From: Prado023 sp963736425
GTDB taxonomy: Bacteria; Actinomycetota; Actinomycetes; S36-B12; CAIYMF01
Assembly (NCBI GenBank): GCA_963736425.1
Contig: CAVTOX010000032.1
Coordinates: 1-64,000 of the forward strand
Direction: 5' to 3'
Length of the DNA: 64,000 nt
Under the pieces are notes generated by a model that saw nothing but the letters and a program-made list of their open reading frames with translations, was not told where the DNA came from and did not search any database. Shown here piece by piece: positions 25,595 to 33,961 of the stretch (position 1 is its first letter; each line of letters starts with the position of its first letter). The translations under genes and the position numbers were made by a program.

Positions 25595-25933
25595 TCAGAC
25601 CTCCTGGTCGGCCGCCATCACGATGTCGTCCACCGACGCCAGCCACAGGGCGAAGTCGAGCAGGTCATCGCGGGTCATCGGTGTGCAGGTCCGCTCGATC
25701 ACCCGGGACTCGAGGTACTCCAGCGGGATCGCCAGGTGGTCCACCCGGACGCCGGCTCCGGTCAGCAGCTGAACGACGTCCTCGTCCGCGGTCTTGCAGA
25801 TGCTGTCGGCGCAGCCAGCGCAGGTGAACGTGTACGTGGACCAGCCGAGCTCACGAGCGACGGTCACCCGCACGTCGGCCGGGACGAGGTCGACGTCCCC
25901 ACATCGTGGGCACGTCGCCTTGATGGTTGTCAT
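25595..25933 (-). CDS. Zinc-ribbon-like hypothetical protein
   Basis: A 112-residue cytoplasmic protein with two Cys pairs (TCPRCG near residue 7 and TCAGC near residue 38) that probably bind zinc, followed by an acidic helical region (LLDFALWLASVDDIVMA). GAGGAGG lies 9 nt before the ATG at 25933. It sits between pafBC and tatA on the same strand. I do not recognise a function; the layout suggests a small regulatory or adaptor protein. Confidence 0.65.
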   Translation of the reverse strand: MTTIKATCPRCGDVDLVPADVRVTVARELGWSTYTFTCAGCADSICKTADEDVVQLLTGAGVRVDHLAIPLEYLESRVIERTCTPMTRDDLLDFALWLASVDDIVMAADQEV

Positions 25934-26036
25934 CACATCCACCTCCTCGCTGGCTAGATGCCCATCGCATCGGTGCCCGCCATCGTGGACTTGAGGCCCC
26001 GGACGCATCATGTGACCGCGCAGGGTGGTGATGCAA

Positions 26037-28031
26037 CTACTCAGAGGCTCCTTGAGCACCGATTTCCGGACGGTGCAGGCGGTGCGACGCCCGTGCGGTG
26101 TCTATCAGCTCAGCCACGAGCCAGTCGGGCTCGCGCAGCACGACGGTCCCGGCGGACCCGAGGACCAGGCGCCGGGCCCAGGTGAAGTCCCCCACCGGCA
26201 GCTCGGCGCGCACCTTCCCGTCGGCCAGGGACCACCGGCGGGTGACCGGGTGCCGGTCCAGCAGGGGGGCACCCTCGGGAACGTCCACGAGCACCATGCG
26301 GCCGGTCGATCCCAGCGCGACGGACATCGGCTCCACCTCGTCGGGAGCCTCGATCGTCCGTGCGGGCAGGTCGCTGACGGCGATGGCGCGGATCCTATCC
26401 ACCCGGAACATCCGCAGTCCGCCGGCCGAGCGGCAGTAGCCGCGCACGTAGCCGTACCCGTCCACCACGACGACCCCGAGCGGATCGACCACCCGCTCGG
26501 TGACCTCGTCGCGGACAGCTCCCAGGTACGTGAGTTCCACCGCCCTCCCGGAGGCCAGCGCCTCCTCGACGGGGCCGACCACCTCCTCGGGCAGGTCCAC
26601 GCGGACCGCGAGCGCACCGGGGGCCGGGGCGTGCCGCCCGAGCGCCCCGGCCAGCTTCGCGGTCACGGATGCGAGCTCGTCGCTGTCGGCACCCCCGGGA
26701 ACAGTGGCCAGGGCGTTGAGGGCCACGATCAGGGCCAGGCCCTCGTCAGGGGTCAACGTCAGCGGCGCGTCGAGGTCGAGCGCGTCGATGACCTCGATCC
26801 CGCCGCCGTCCTCCCAGTACTGGATGTCGAACAGCGTCCAGTCGTCGGCACCCGAGGTGATGACCGAACCGAGGTCGGCCAGCAGTTGCTCCTGCGTGAT
26901 GCCGAAGTGGTCGGCGGCGTCAGCGACGCGGACGCCGCTGTTCGCGGCGAGCCACGGGACCAGCGCCAGGAGGCGAGCGAACTGCGCCGTGCCCGGTCCC
27001 GCGGGCTGGGCTCCGGCGCTGAGCGCGCGCCCAGCCTTCGGGGCAGGTGTGGCAAGGGCCTCGAGCAGGGCTTCGAGCTGCCCGACCGCCTCGTCGACGG
27101 CCGATGGCGGGCCCAGCACCCGGGCGCCAGCCCCGTAGGCGAGAACCGAGGAGATCCCGGAGTGCAGGTCCTCGACGGGCAGGGTGACCAGGTCGGCTCC
27201 CTGCGCGTCGTGGCCGCGGGACTCGGCGTTCAGCCTCAGCGCCGCGGCGACGCCGGGTGCGAGGGCCAGGTCGAGGGAGACCAGGTCGTTGCGGGCGAAA
27301 CGTCCGATCGCGTCGGCCGCGTCGAACCCGGCCGGCACCTCGTAGGGCCGGCCTGCAGGGTCCGTGCGGACCGAGCCCTCGATCCGCGATGCACGGAAGA
27401 CCCGGACGTCATCCCGGTCGGCGTCGAAGCCCACGACGTACCAGTGCGCCCGCCACCAGACCGTGCCCCAGGGCCGCACGTGGCGCAGCTCGCCCGGCCC
27501 CTCCGGGCCCTTGCGGTACTCGAACGTGACGGCGGTGCGCGTGCTGCAGGCCTCGATGAGGGAGTGCAGAGCCGGGGAGTCCAGGGAGAGACCTGCGATC
27601 GGCGCCGACCCCTCGTCGGTCGAGCGCATCCCGAGCTGGGCCTCCACCTTGCGCAGCGCGTTGAGCGCTGCCGGCGCCAGGTCGGCGCGCTGCCACACAC
27701 GGGCAGCCAGCCCGAGGAGCGCCAGCTCTCCGCGGCTGAGGTCCAGCGGGGGCAGCGTCCAGTCACCCTCGATCCGGTAGCCGGTCACGACCCCCGACGC
27801 GTCGGTCAGCGTGGCCACCGGGACGCCCATCGCGCGCAGCTCGTCCTTGTCGCGCTCGAACATCCGCTCGAAGGCCTCGGTGGACGCCTCCGGGTTGTAC
27901 CCGCGCACGACGGCGCGGATGTGCTCGCGGTCCAGGCCGATCTGCGTGCCGCGCAGGGCCATCAGCAGGTTGAGCAGGCGCTCGGCCTTGCTGTAGGGCT
28001 GGACCCCACCGCCCTCCAGGGGCGCAGCCAT
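26037..28031 (-). CDS. pafBC: Fused PafB-PafC WYL-domain transcriptional regulator
   Basis: Activator of the LexA/RecA-independent DNA-damage response; in most actinobacteria PafB and PafC are two proteins of about 330 residues. Here one 664-residue frame holds both: an N-terminal HTH (AERLLNLLMALRGTQIG) and WYL domain (HWYVVGFDADRDD) in residues 1-330, then a second HTH-like segment (ADHFGITQEQLLADL) and a second WYL domain (YGYVRGYCRSAGGLRMFRVDRI) in residues 350-664. It lies downstream of the pafA/FKBP genes, as expected. The junction is an Ala/Pro-rich linker near residue 335. Confidence 0.93.
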   Translation of the reverse strand: MAAPLEGGGVQPYSKAERLLNLLMALRGTQIGLDREHIRAVVRGYNPEASTEAFERMFERDKDELRAMGVPVATLTDASGVVTGYRIEGDWTLPPLDLSRGELALLGLAARVWQRADLAPAALNALRKVEAQLGMRSTDEGSAPIAGLSLDSPALHSLIEACSTRTAVTFEYRKGPEGPGELRHVRPWGTVWWRAHWYVVGFDADRDDVRVFRASRIEGSVRTDPAGRPYEVPAGFDAADAIGRFARNDLVSLDLALAPGVAAALRLNAESRGHDAQGADLVTLPVEDLHSGISSVLAYGAGARVLGPPSAVDEAVGQLEALLEALATPAPKAGRALSAGAQPAGPGTAQFARLLALVPWLAANSGVRVADAADHFGITQEQLLADLGSVITSGADDWTLFDIQYWEDGGGIEVIDALDLDAPLTLTPDEGLALIVALNALATVPGGADSDELASVTAKLAGALGRHAPAPGALAVRVDLPEEVVGPVEEALASGRAVELTYLGAVRDEVTERVVDPLGVVVVDGYGYVRGYCRSAGGLRMFRVDRIRAIAVSDLPARTIEAPDEVEPMSVALGSTGRMVLVDVPEGAPLLDRHPVTRRWSLADGKVRAELPVGDFTWARRLVLGSAGTVVLREPDWLVAELIDTARASHRLHRPEIGAQGASE

Positions 28032-28061
28032 CAGCGAACCTCGAGGGCTGACGCGGGCATG

Positions 28062-28430
28062 TCAGCGGGTGACGGCCAGCAGGTCGATCACGAAGATCAG
28101 CGTCTTGCCCGACAGGGCGTGCCGGCCGTTCTCGCCGTACGCCAGGCGCGGCGGGATGACCAGCTCTCGGCGGCCGCCCACGCGCATCCCCGGGATCCCG
28201 TCCTGCCAGCCCTGGATGAGCCCCGACAGCGGGAAGGTGATCGACTCGCCCCGGTCCCAGGACGCATCGAACTGGTCACCGGTGTCGTACTCGACCCCGA
28301 GGTAGTGCACGGTCACCCGTGCGCCCGGCACCGCCTCGGCGCCCTCCCCCGCGACGATGTCGCGGATCACCAGGTCCACCGGCGCGGGGCCGTCCGGGAA
28401 GTCGATCTCGGGCTTGGTCAGGTCAGCCAT
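28062..28430 (-). CDS. FKBP-type peptidyl-prolyl isomerase, cytoplasmic
   Basis: A 122-residue single FKBP domain that speeds proline isomerisation during folding. It has the VHYLGVEYDTGDQFDASWDRGE start, FPLSGLIQGWQDGIPGMRVGGRR and PPRLAYGENG motifs, with the usual active-site aromatic residues (Tyr, Phe, Trp). No signal peptide. It follows a secreted FKBP gene by 46 nt, so there are two isomerases side by side for the two compartments. Confidence 0.93.
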   Translation of the reverse strand: MADLTKPEIDFPDGPAPVDLVIRDIVAGEGAEAVPGARVTVHYLGVEYDTGDQFDASWDRGESITFPLSGLIQGWQDGIPGMRVGGRRELVIPPRLAYGENGRHALSGKTLIFVIDLLAVTR

Positions 28431-28475
28431 GGGGTTCCTCTCGCGGGGTGGGCGTGATGGGCCAGCGGCTGCGGG

Positions 28476-29081
28476 TCAGCCGGCGGGGGTCTGCTCGATG
28501 AGGTCGACGACGAACACCAGGGTCTCGCCGGGAGCGATGTCGGCACCCGCACCCGCATCGCCATAGGCGAGCTCGGCGGGGATGATCAGCAGGCGACGGC
28601 CACCGGGCTGCATGCCCACGAGTCCCTGCGACCACCCCTGGATCACGCCGTCCAGCGGGAAGGTCGCCGGCTCACCTCGCTGCCAGGAGGAGTCGAACAC
28701 CTTGCCCGACTGCTGGCCGACCCCGGTGTAGTTCACCGTGACCGTGGCGCCGGGTGCAACAGCGTCGCCCTCGCCCACGTACACATCGGCAACGGCGAGC
28801 TCGGTGGCCGGTGCGAAGCCATCAGCCAGTGCGATCGTCGGTTCGGCGTCCTTGGCGCCCGTCACCGTCACGCCCTGGCACTCATAGGTCGTGTCGCTCG
28901 GGGAGCCGGCGGGGCAGACGGGCACCGGCGCTGCCACCGCGGGGGCGGTCGCGGCCGGGGCCGACGCCTGCGGAGTCGCGGCCGTGCCCCCATCCGATCC
29001 GGTCCAGCAACCTGCGAGCAGGGCGAGACCAGCGACAACAAGGGTCAGGGTGCGCACGGGGGCGGTGGTTCGGCGATTCAC
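28476..29081 (-). CDS. FKBP-type peptidyl-prolyl isomerase, lipoprotein
   Basis: Surface folding catalyst of 201 residues. A lipoprotein signal peptide ends in the lipobox LLAGC (Cys about residue 22), then an Ala/Pro/Thr linker, a short Cys-containing segment (VCPAGSPSDTTYECQG, likely a disulfide) and one FKBP domain (FDSSWQRGEPATFPLDGVIQGW...LAYGDAG). I chose the GTG at 29081, which begins the lipobox leader; longer starts exist. It sits 44 nt after pafA. Confidence 0.87.
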   Translation of the reverse strand: MNRRTTAPVRTLTLVVAGLALLAGCWTGSDGGTAATPQASAPAATAPAVAAPVPVCPAGSPSDTTYECQGVTVTGAKDAEPTIALADGFAPATELAVADVYVGEGDAVAPGATVTVNYTGVGQQSGKVFDSSWQRGEPATFPLDGVIQGWSQGLVGMQPGGRRLLIIPAELAYGDAGAGADIAPGETLVFVVDLIEQTPAG

Positions 29082-29125
29082 CCGGCGAACTCTAGTTGCC
29101 GTTCCAGCTTGCGCCGAATTGCGGG

Positions 29126-30502
29126 TCACATCGAGTCGATGAGTCGCTGCACCCGCTCGTCGACGGACTTGAACGGGTCCTTGCACAGCACCGTGCGCTG
29201 GGCCTGGTCGTTGAGCTTGAGGTGCACCCAGTCGACGGTGAAGTCCCGCCGGGCTGCGGTGGCAGCGGTGATGAACTCCCCACGCAGGCGGGCACGCGTG
29301 GTCTGGGGCGGGGTCGACTTGGCGGCGAACACCTCGATGTCCTCGCACACGGTGGCTGCCATCCCCTTGGTCTCCAGCAGGTTGAACAGGCCGCGGGTGC
29401 GCGAGATGTCGTGGTAGGCCAGGTCCAACTGGGCGATCCGCGGCGAGCTCCATGACAGGTCGTGGCGGTCGATGTAGCGCTGGAGCAGCCGATGCTTGAT
29501 CACCCAGTCGATCTCCGTGTCCACGGCCCCGAGGTCATCAGTGGAGACTGCCGTGAGGGTGCGCCGCCACAGGTCCAGGACCCTGGCGTAGATCGGCACC
29601 TGGGCCAGGCCACTGCTCTGCGCGAAGAGTTCGACGCGTTCGAGGTAGTCGGCCTGGATCTGCCAGGCGGAGAGCATCCGACCGTTGGCCAGCCGGACCG
29701 CCCTGGTGCCCGTCAGGTCGTGGCTGATCTCGCGGATCGCCCGGATGGGGTTCTCCAGCGTGTGATCGCGGATGCTGACCCCGGACTCGATCATCCGCAG
29801 GACCAGGTCGGCGCTGCCGACCTTGAGCAGGGTGGTCGTCTGGCACATGTTCGAGTCCCCGACGATCACGTGCAGCCGACGGTACCGCTCGGCATCGGCG
29901 TGCGGCTCGTCGCGGGTGTTGATGATCGGCCGGGAACGGGTCGTCGCCGAGGACACGCCCTCCCAGATGTGCTCGGCACGCTGGCTCAGGCAGAAGGTGG
30001 TGCCCCGTGGGGTGGGCAGCACCTTGCCGGCACCGGCGATCAGCTGCCGCGTCACCAGGAAGGGGATCAGGGCGTCCGAGACCTTGGAGAACTCCCCCAT
30101 GCGGCCGATGAGGTAGTTCTCGTGACAGCCGTAGGAGTTGCCGGCGGAGTCGGTGTTGTTCTTGAAGAGGTAGATCTCGCCATCGATGCCCTCCTCGCCG
30201 AGACGGCGCTGGGCGTCGGCGACCAGTCCCTCCACGATCCGCTCCCCGGCCCGGTCGTGGATCACGAGCTCGCGCAGGTCGTCGCACTCGCCGGTGGCGT
30301 ACTCCGGGTGGCTGCCCACATCCAGGTAGAGCCGGGCGCCGTTCCGGAGGAACACGTTCGAGCTGCGACCCCACGCCACCACCCGCCGGAACAGGTATCG
30401 CGCCACCTCGTCGGGGCTCAGCCTGCGCTGCCCCCGGAACGTGCACGTGACCCCGTACTCGGTCTCGATGCCGTAGATCCGCCGGCCGAGCGGATCAACC
30501 AT
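29126..30502 (-). CDS. pafA: Pup-protein ligase PafA
   Basis: ATP-dependent ligase that joins the C-terminal Glu of Pup to target lysines, marking proteins for the proteasome. The 458-residue protein is full length and has GIETEYGVTC (ATP/Mg-binding Glu), YLDVGSHPEYA, the FKNNTDSAGNSYGCHENYL loop, RPIINTRDEPHAD and TTRARLRGEF. The ATG at 30502 overlaps the inferred corrected prcA stop by 8 nt, so it is probably coupled. No frame break here. Confidence 0.97.
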   Translation of the reverse strand: MVDPLGRRIYGIETEYGVTCTFRGQRRLSPDEVARYLFRRVVAWGRSSNVFLRNGARLYLDVGSHPEYATGECDDLRELVIHDRAGERIVEGLVADAQRRLGEEGIDGEIYLFKNNTDSAGNSYGCHENYLIGRMGEFSKVSDALIPFLVTRQLIAGAGKVLPTPRGTTFCLSQRAEHIWEGVSSATTRSRPIINTRDEPHADAERYRRLHVIVGDSNMCQTTTLLKVGSADLVLRMIESGVSIRDHTLENPIRAIREISHDLTGTRAVRLANGRMLSAWQIQADYLERVELFAQSSGLAQVPIYARVLDLWRRTLTAVSTDDLGAVDTEIDWVIKHRLLQRYIDRHDLSWSSPRIAQLDLAYHDISRTRGLFNLLETKGMAATVCEDIEVFAAKSTPPQTTRARLRGEFITAATAARRDFTVDWVHLKLNDQAQRTVLCKDPFKSVDERVQRLIDSM

Positions 30503-31209
30503 CGGCGAGCTCGCGCAACCGGTCCGGGCCGATTCGGCGGAAGGTTCGGCGTGGGCCGGTCGCGCTGCAGCAGGGCAACCTCGAGCTGGGTGAGGGGCAC
30601 CTCGCGTGGTCCGGCGGCACCCGTGGACGGGCCCGCCGGGGCCGACTGCGCCAGGGCTGCGATGGCCAGCCGGACGCCCTGGGCGAGGGTCATACCTTCG
30701 ACCCAATTGTCGGCCAGGTGGGCGGCGATCGAGTCCGAGGACCCGCCCATCGCGACGAACCCGTGCTCATCGGCGACCGACCCGTCGAATGTCAACCGGT
30801 AGATCTGGTCGTCGGAGGCCTCCGCGCCGACCTCAGCAACGACGAGCTCGACCTCGTAGGGCTTCTGGGCCTCGGTGAAGATCGTGCCCAGCGTCTGGGC
30901 ATAGGCGTTGGCCAGGCTGCGGCCCGTGACGTCACGGCGGTCGTAGGCGTAGCCGCGCATGTCGGCCAGCCGGACGCCGGCCACGCGCAGGTTCTCGAAC
31001 TCGTTGTACTTGCCGACCGCCGCGAAGCCGATGCGGTCGTAGATCTCGCTGATCTTGTGCAGGGCCCTCGAGGGGTTCTCCGCAACCAGCAGGATGCCCT
31101 CGGCGACCTGGAGCACCACGACGCTGCGGCCCCGGGCGATCCCCTTGCGCGCGTAGTCGGCCTTGTCCTTGATCAGCTGCTCGGGTGAGACGTAGAACGG
31201 CATGCTCAT
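30495..31209 (-). CDS. prcA: 20S proteasome alpha subunit, frameshifted at its 3' end as read
   Basis: Outer ring subunit that gates the proteasome and binds the ARC/Mpa ATPase. MSMPFYVSPEQ, the ARKGIARGRSVV helix and SRALHKISEIYDRIGFAAVGKYNEFE are diagnostic. As read the frame ends in a Pro/Arg-rich tail overlapping pafA by 85 nt. Removing one base from the GGG at 30553-30555 instead gives the family-typical RRTFRRIGPDRLRELADG tail, stopping at 30495 just at the pafA start. Total length 3n+1 implies one extra base. Confidence 0.93.
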
Positions 31210-31215
31210 GTGGCG

Positions 31216-32043
31216 TCACATTCCCATCTGTGCCACGGGACCGTCGGGGCGCTGCATCCGGCGGTCGACAACCGCCTGGCAGATCCGCTCCAGCTCCGTG
31301 GGGTCGACCCGCCGGAAGCCGTCGGCGTCCACCACGGCCACGACCGGGAAGATCTTGCGCGCGAGGTCCGGCCCGCCAGTCGCCGAGTCGTCGTCGGCGG
31401 CGTCGTAGAGCGCCTCCACGCAGACCTCGACGGCCTGGGTCTCGGGCATCTGCTGGGTGTAGAGCTTCTTCAGGGCCCCGCGGGCGAACATGGAGCCGGA
31501 ACCGACTGAGTAGAAGTCGTGCTCCTCGTAGCGCCCCCCGGTGACGTCGTAGGAGAAGATCCGCCCCGTGCTGCGGGCCAGGTCGTACCCGGCGAGCATC
31601 GGCACAGCGGCCAGGCCCTGCATCGCCAGGCCGAGATTGGAGCGCAGCAGGGAAGCGAGCCGGTTGGCCTTGCCATCCAGCGACAGCGAGGATCCCTCGA
31701 TCTTCTCGTAGTGCTCGAGCTCCACCTGGAACAGGCGCACGAGCTCGATGGCGATCCCGGCCGACCCGGCGATGCCGATGCACGCATGCTCGTCAGCGGG
31801 AAACACCTTCTCGATGGTGCGCTGGGCGATGACGTTGCCCATGGTCGCCCGCCGGTCACCGGCCATCACGACGCCGTTGGCCCACGTGGCCGCGACGATC
31901 GTGGTCCCGTGCGGGGCGTCGATGGAACCTGACCCGGTGTTGCCGAGGTGGCCGAGCAGGTCAGGTCGGTGCTGGGCGAGGAACTGGGCGAACGACGCCT
32001 CCCCGACCATCGAGAAGGCTGACGCCAGGGGGCTGTTGGACAC
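31216..32043 (-). CDS. prcB: 20S proteasome beta subunit
   Basis: Proteolytic subunit of the core. The 275-residue precursor has a propeptide of 46 residues; cleavage at HG-TTIVAATW would expose the catalytic Thr47. GDRRATMG, GSAGIAIELV and GSGSMFARGAL are typical. The GTG follows the pup TAG directly, with AAGGGCGG inside pup as likely ribosome-binding site. It ends 6 nt before prcA. Confidence 0.96.
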   Translation of the reverse strand: MSNSPLASAFSMVGEASFAQFLAQHRPDLLGHLGNTGSGSIDAPHGTTIVAATWANGVVMAGDRRATMGNVIAQRTIEKVFPADEHACIGIAGSAGIAIELVRLFQVELEHYEKIEGSSLSLDGKANRLASLLRSNLGLAMQGLAAVPMLAGYDLARSTGRIFSYDVTGGRYEEHDFYSVGSGSMFARGALKKLYTQQMPETQAVEVCVEALYDAADDDSATGGPDLARKIFPVVAVVDADGFRRVDPTELERICQAVVDRRMQRPDGPVAQMGM

Positions 32044-32235
32044 CTACTGGCCGCCCTTCTGGACGAAGCCCCGCACGAACTCCTCGGCGTTCTCCTCGAG
32101 GACGTCGTCGATCTCGTCGAGCAGCGCATCGACATCGGCGTCGAGGGCTTCCTTGCGTGCGGACGGGGCGGGGGGTGGCGCCACCTCCGGCTCGTCATCG
32201 GGCCGGGCCTTCTGATGCTCACTGGACTGGCTCAC
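32044..32235 (-). CDS. pup: Prokaryotic ubiquitin-like protein Pup
   Basis: A 63-residue disordered degradation tag. It has the coiled-coil-forming middle (DADVDALLDEIDDVLEENAEEF) that binds the ATPase and ends in GGQ, so Dop must deamidate the C-terminal Gln to Glu before ligation by PafA. The ATG follows GAGGAGG by 4 nt. An upstream TAGTCT (about 32261-32266) could serve as its -10 box. Confidence 0.97.
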   Translation of the reverse strand: MSQSSEHQKARPDDEPEVAPPPAPSARKEALDADVDALLDEIDDVLEENAEEFVRGFVQKGGQ

Positions 32236-32332
32236 GTGTCCTCCTCATCGCGTCACGACCGAGACTAGTGCCGATCGTTGGGCCCCACACGCCGGCCCGG
32301 CCCGAGTCGCCCTGGCGCGCCGCGCAGGGGCC

Positions 32333-33845
32333 TCAGTGCCCACCGAGTGCCGCGACCAGCGCACCCACCCCGTCGACGGAGCCCATGAGGTCCCCCACGT
32401 GTGCCTGCGTGCCCCGCTGCGGGTCCGGGGTCGGGACCCGGACCAGCGAGGCACGCCCGGGGACGTCGAAGATGACCGAGTCCCACGAGGCGGCAGCGAC
32501 CCGATCCCCGAACCGTCGAACGCACTCGCCCCGGAACCAGGCTCGGGTGTCGGTGGGCGGGTCCTTGACGGCGCGCGCGACCTGGTCGTCGGTGGTGATC
32601 CGACGCAGGGATCCGCGCTGCTCGAGCCGGAAGGCCAGGCCCTTCTCCGCGCGGGTGTCGGCGTACTGCAGGTCGATGGCCGCCAGACGGGGAGCCGTCC
32701 AGTCCAGCCCGTCGCGGCGCCGGTACCCGTCGAGCAGGGCGAGCTTGGCGACCCAGTCGAGCCGGTCGGCCAGCGCCCTGGGCTCGGCGGCCAGCTCGGC
32801 CAGGACCTCGGCCCAGAGATCCAACACCTCGGCCGTGCGCGGGTCGGTGCCGCCCGGTTGCCCGGCGCAATGGACGCGGGCCGCCTCCAGGTACGCCTGC
32901 TGGATCTCCAGGGCTGTCAGCGGCGAGCGCCGCAGGCACTCCAGAGGCGCAGCCAGGCTCAGGTCGTGGGACACCCGATGCATGGCTGCCACCGGGTTGG
33001 CCAGCTCGATGCCGAGGTTGGGTCCGCCGGCCTCGATCATCGACAGGACGATCGCCGTGGTGCCCACCTTGAGCAGGGTGGCAGTCTCGGAGAGGTTCGC
33101 GTCGCCGACGATCACGTGCAGGCGCCGCCACAGAGCAGGGTCGGCGTGCGGCTCGTCGCGGGTGTTGATGATGGGCCGCTTGAGGGTGGTCTCCAGCCCG
33201 ACCTCGACCTCGAAGAAGTCCGCGCGGCTGGAGAGCTGGAACCCGTCCCGACGTCCGTCCTGCCCGAGCCCGACGCGACCCGCGCCGGTGAACACCTGTC
33301 GGGTCACGAAGAAGGGGATCAACGCGTCCACGACGGCCTTGAAGGGCGTGCGGCGGTCCATGAGGTAGTTCTCGTGCGTGCCGTATGACGCACCCTTGCC
33401 GTCGGTGTTGTTCTTGTAGAGCACGATCTCGTGCCCCCCGGGCAGCGTCGCTGCGCGCCCGCGCGGCCTCGGCGGCGATCTGCGTCCCGGCCCGGTCCCA
33501 GACGACCGCGTCCCACGGGTTGGTGACCTCCGGGCTGGAGTACTCCGGATGGGCATGGTCCACGTAGAGTCGCGCCCCGTTGGTGAGCACGACGTTCGCG
33601 GTGCTGATGTCGTCGGTCAGCTGCGACGGGTCAGCCTCGGCACGGGTCATGTCGAACCCACGGGCGTCGCGAAGGGGTGACTCCTCGTCGTAGTCCCAAC
33701 GCTGGGCCAGCGCCCCGGTGCGCCCGGCCATGACGGCGTACGCGTTGACGACAAGCCCCGACATGCGCACCGGGTTGGCATTCGGGTGACCCGGGTGGCT
33801 GATCCCGAACTCGGTCTCCAGCCCCATCACCCGGTGCACCGACAT
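32333..33845 (-). CDS. dop: Pup deamidase/depupylase Dop, frameshifted as read
   Basis: Deamidates the Pup C-terminal Gln and removes Pup from proteins; homologous to PafA. It shows VMGLETEFGISHPGHPNANP, the extra ARGFDMTRAEADPSQLTDD loop typical of Dop, YVDHAHPEYSSPEV, and LYKNNTDGKGASYGTHENYLM and RPIINTRDEPHAD further on. The first 133 residues and the rest lie in different frames; the break is in the GC-rich stretch near 33440-33465, and the total is 3n+1, implying one extra base. TATGCT lies 7 nt before the ATG, which predicts a leaderless transcript. Confidence 0.94.
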
Positions 33846-33852
33846 GAGCCCC

Positions 33853-33858
33853 AGCATA
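33853..33858 (-). promoter_or_regulatory. -10 box of dop (leaderless)
   Basis: TATGCT lies 7 nt before the dop ATG, with no Shine-Dalgarno of the AGGAG type. A terminator-like hairpin lies just upstream. Confidence 0.5.
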
Positions 33859-33886
33859 GGCCGGGCACCCGCACGCCCCGGGCATA

Positions 33887-33927
33887 CGTCGAGGGCGGGG
33901 CTCCTTGCGGAGCACCCGCCCTCGACG
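33887..33927 (-). terminator. Long hairpin terminator of the PTS gene
   Basis: CGTCGAGGGCGGGGCTCC pairs with a near-exact complement at 33909-33927 around a 4-nt loop (TTGC), giving an 18-bp stem with one bulge. It lies between the PTS stop and dop, so PTS transcription should end before the pup genes. Confidence 0.75.
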
Positions 33928-33961
33928 GTCGATCGTGTTCAGTTGTGGGTCCGGTCGATCC

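Noticed and set aside
30418..30501. A Pro/Arg-rich extension of PrcA running 85 nt into pafA
   Set aside because: One base shift gives the family-typical PrcA tail and a stop at the pafA start, so the extension is a frameshift product.
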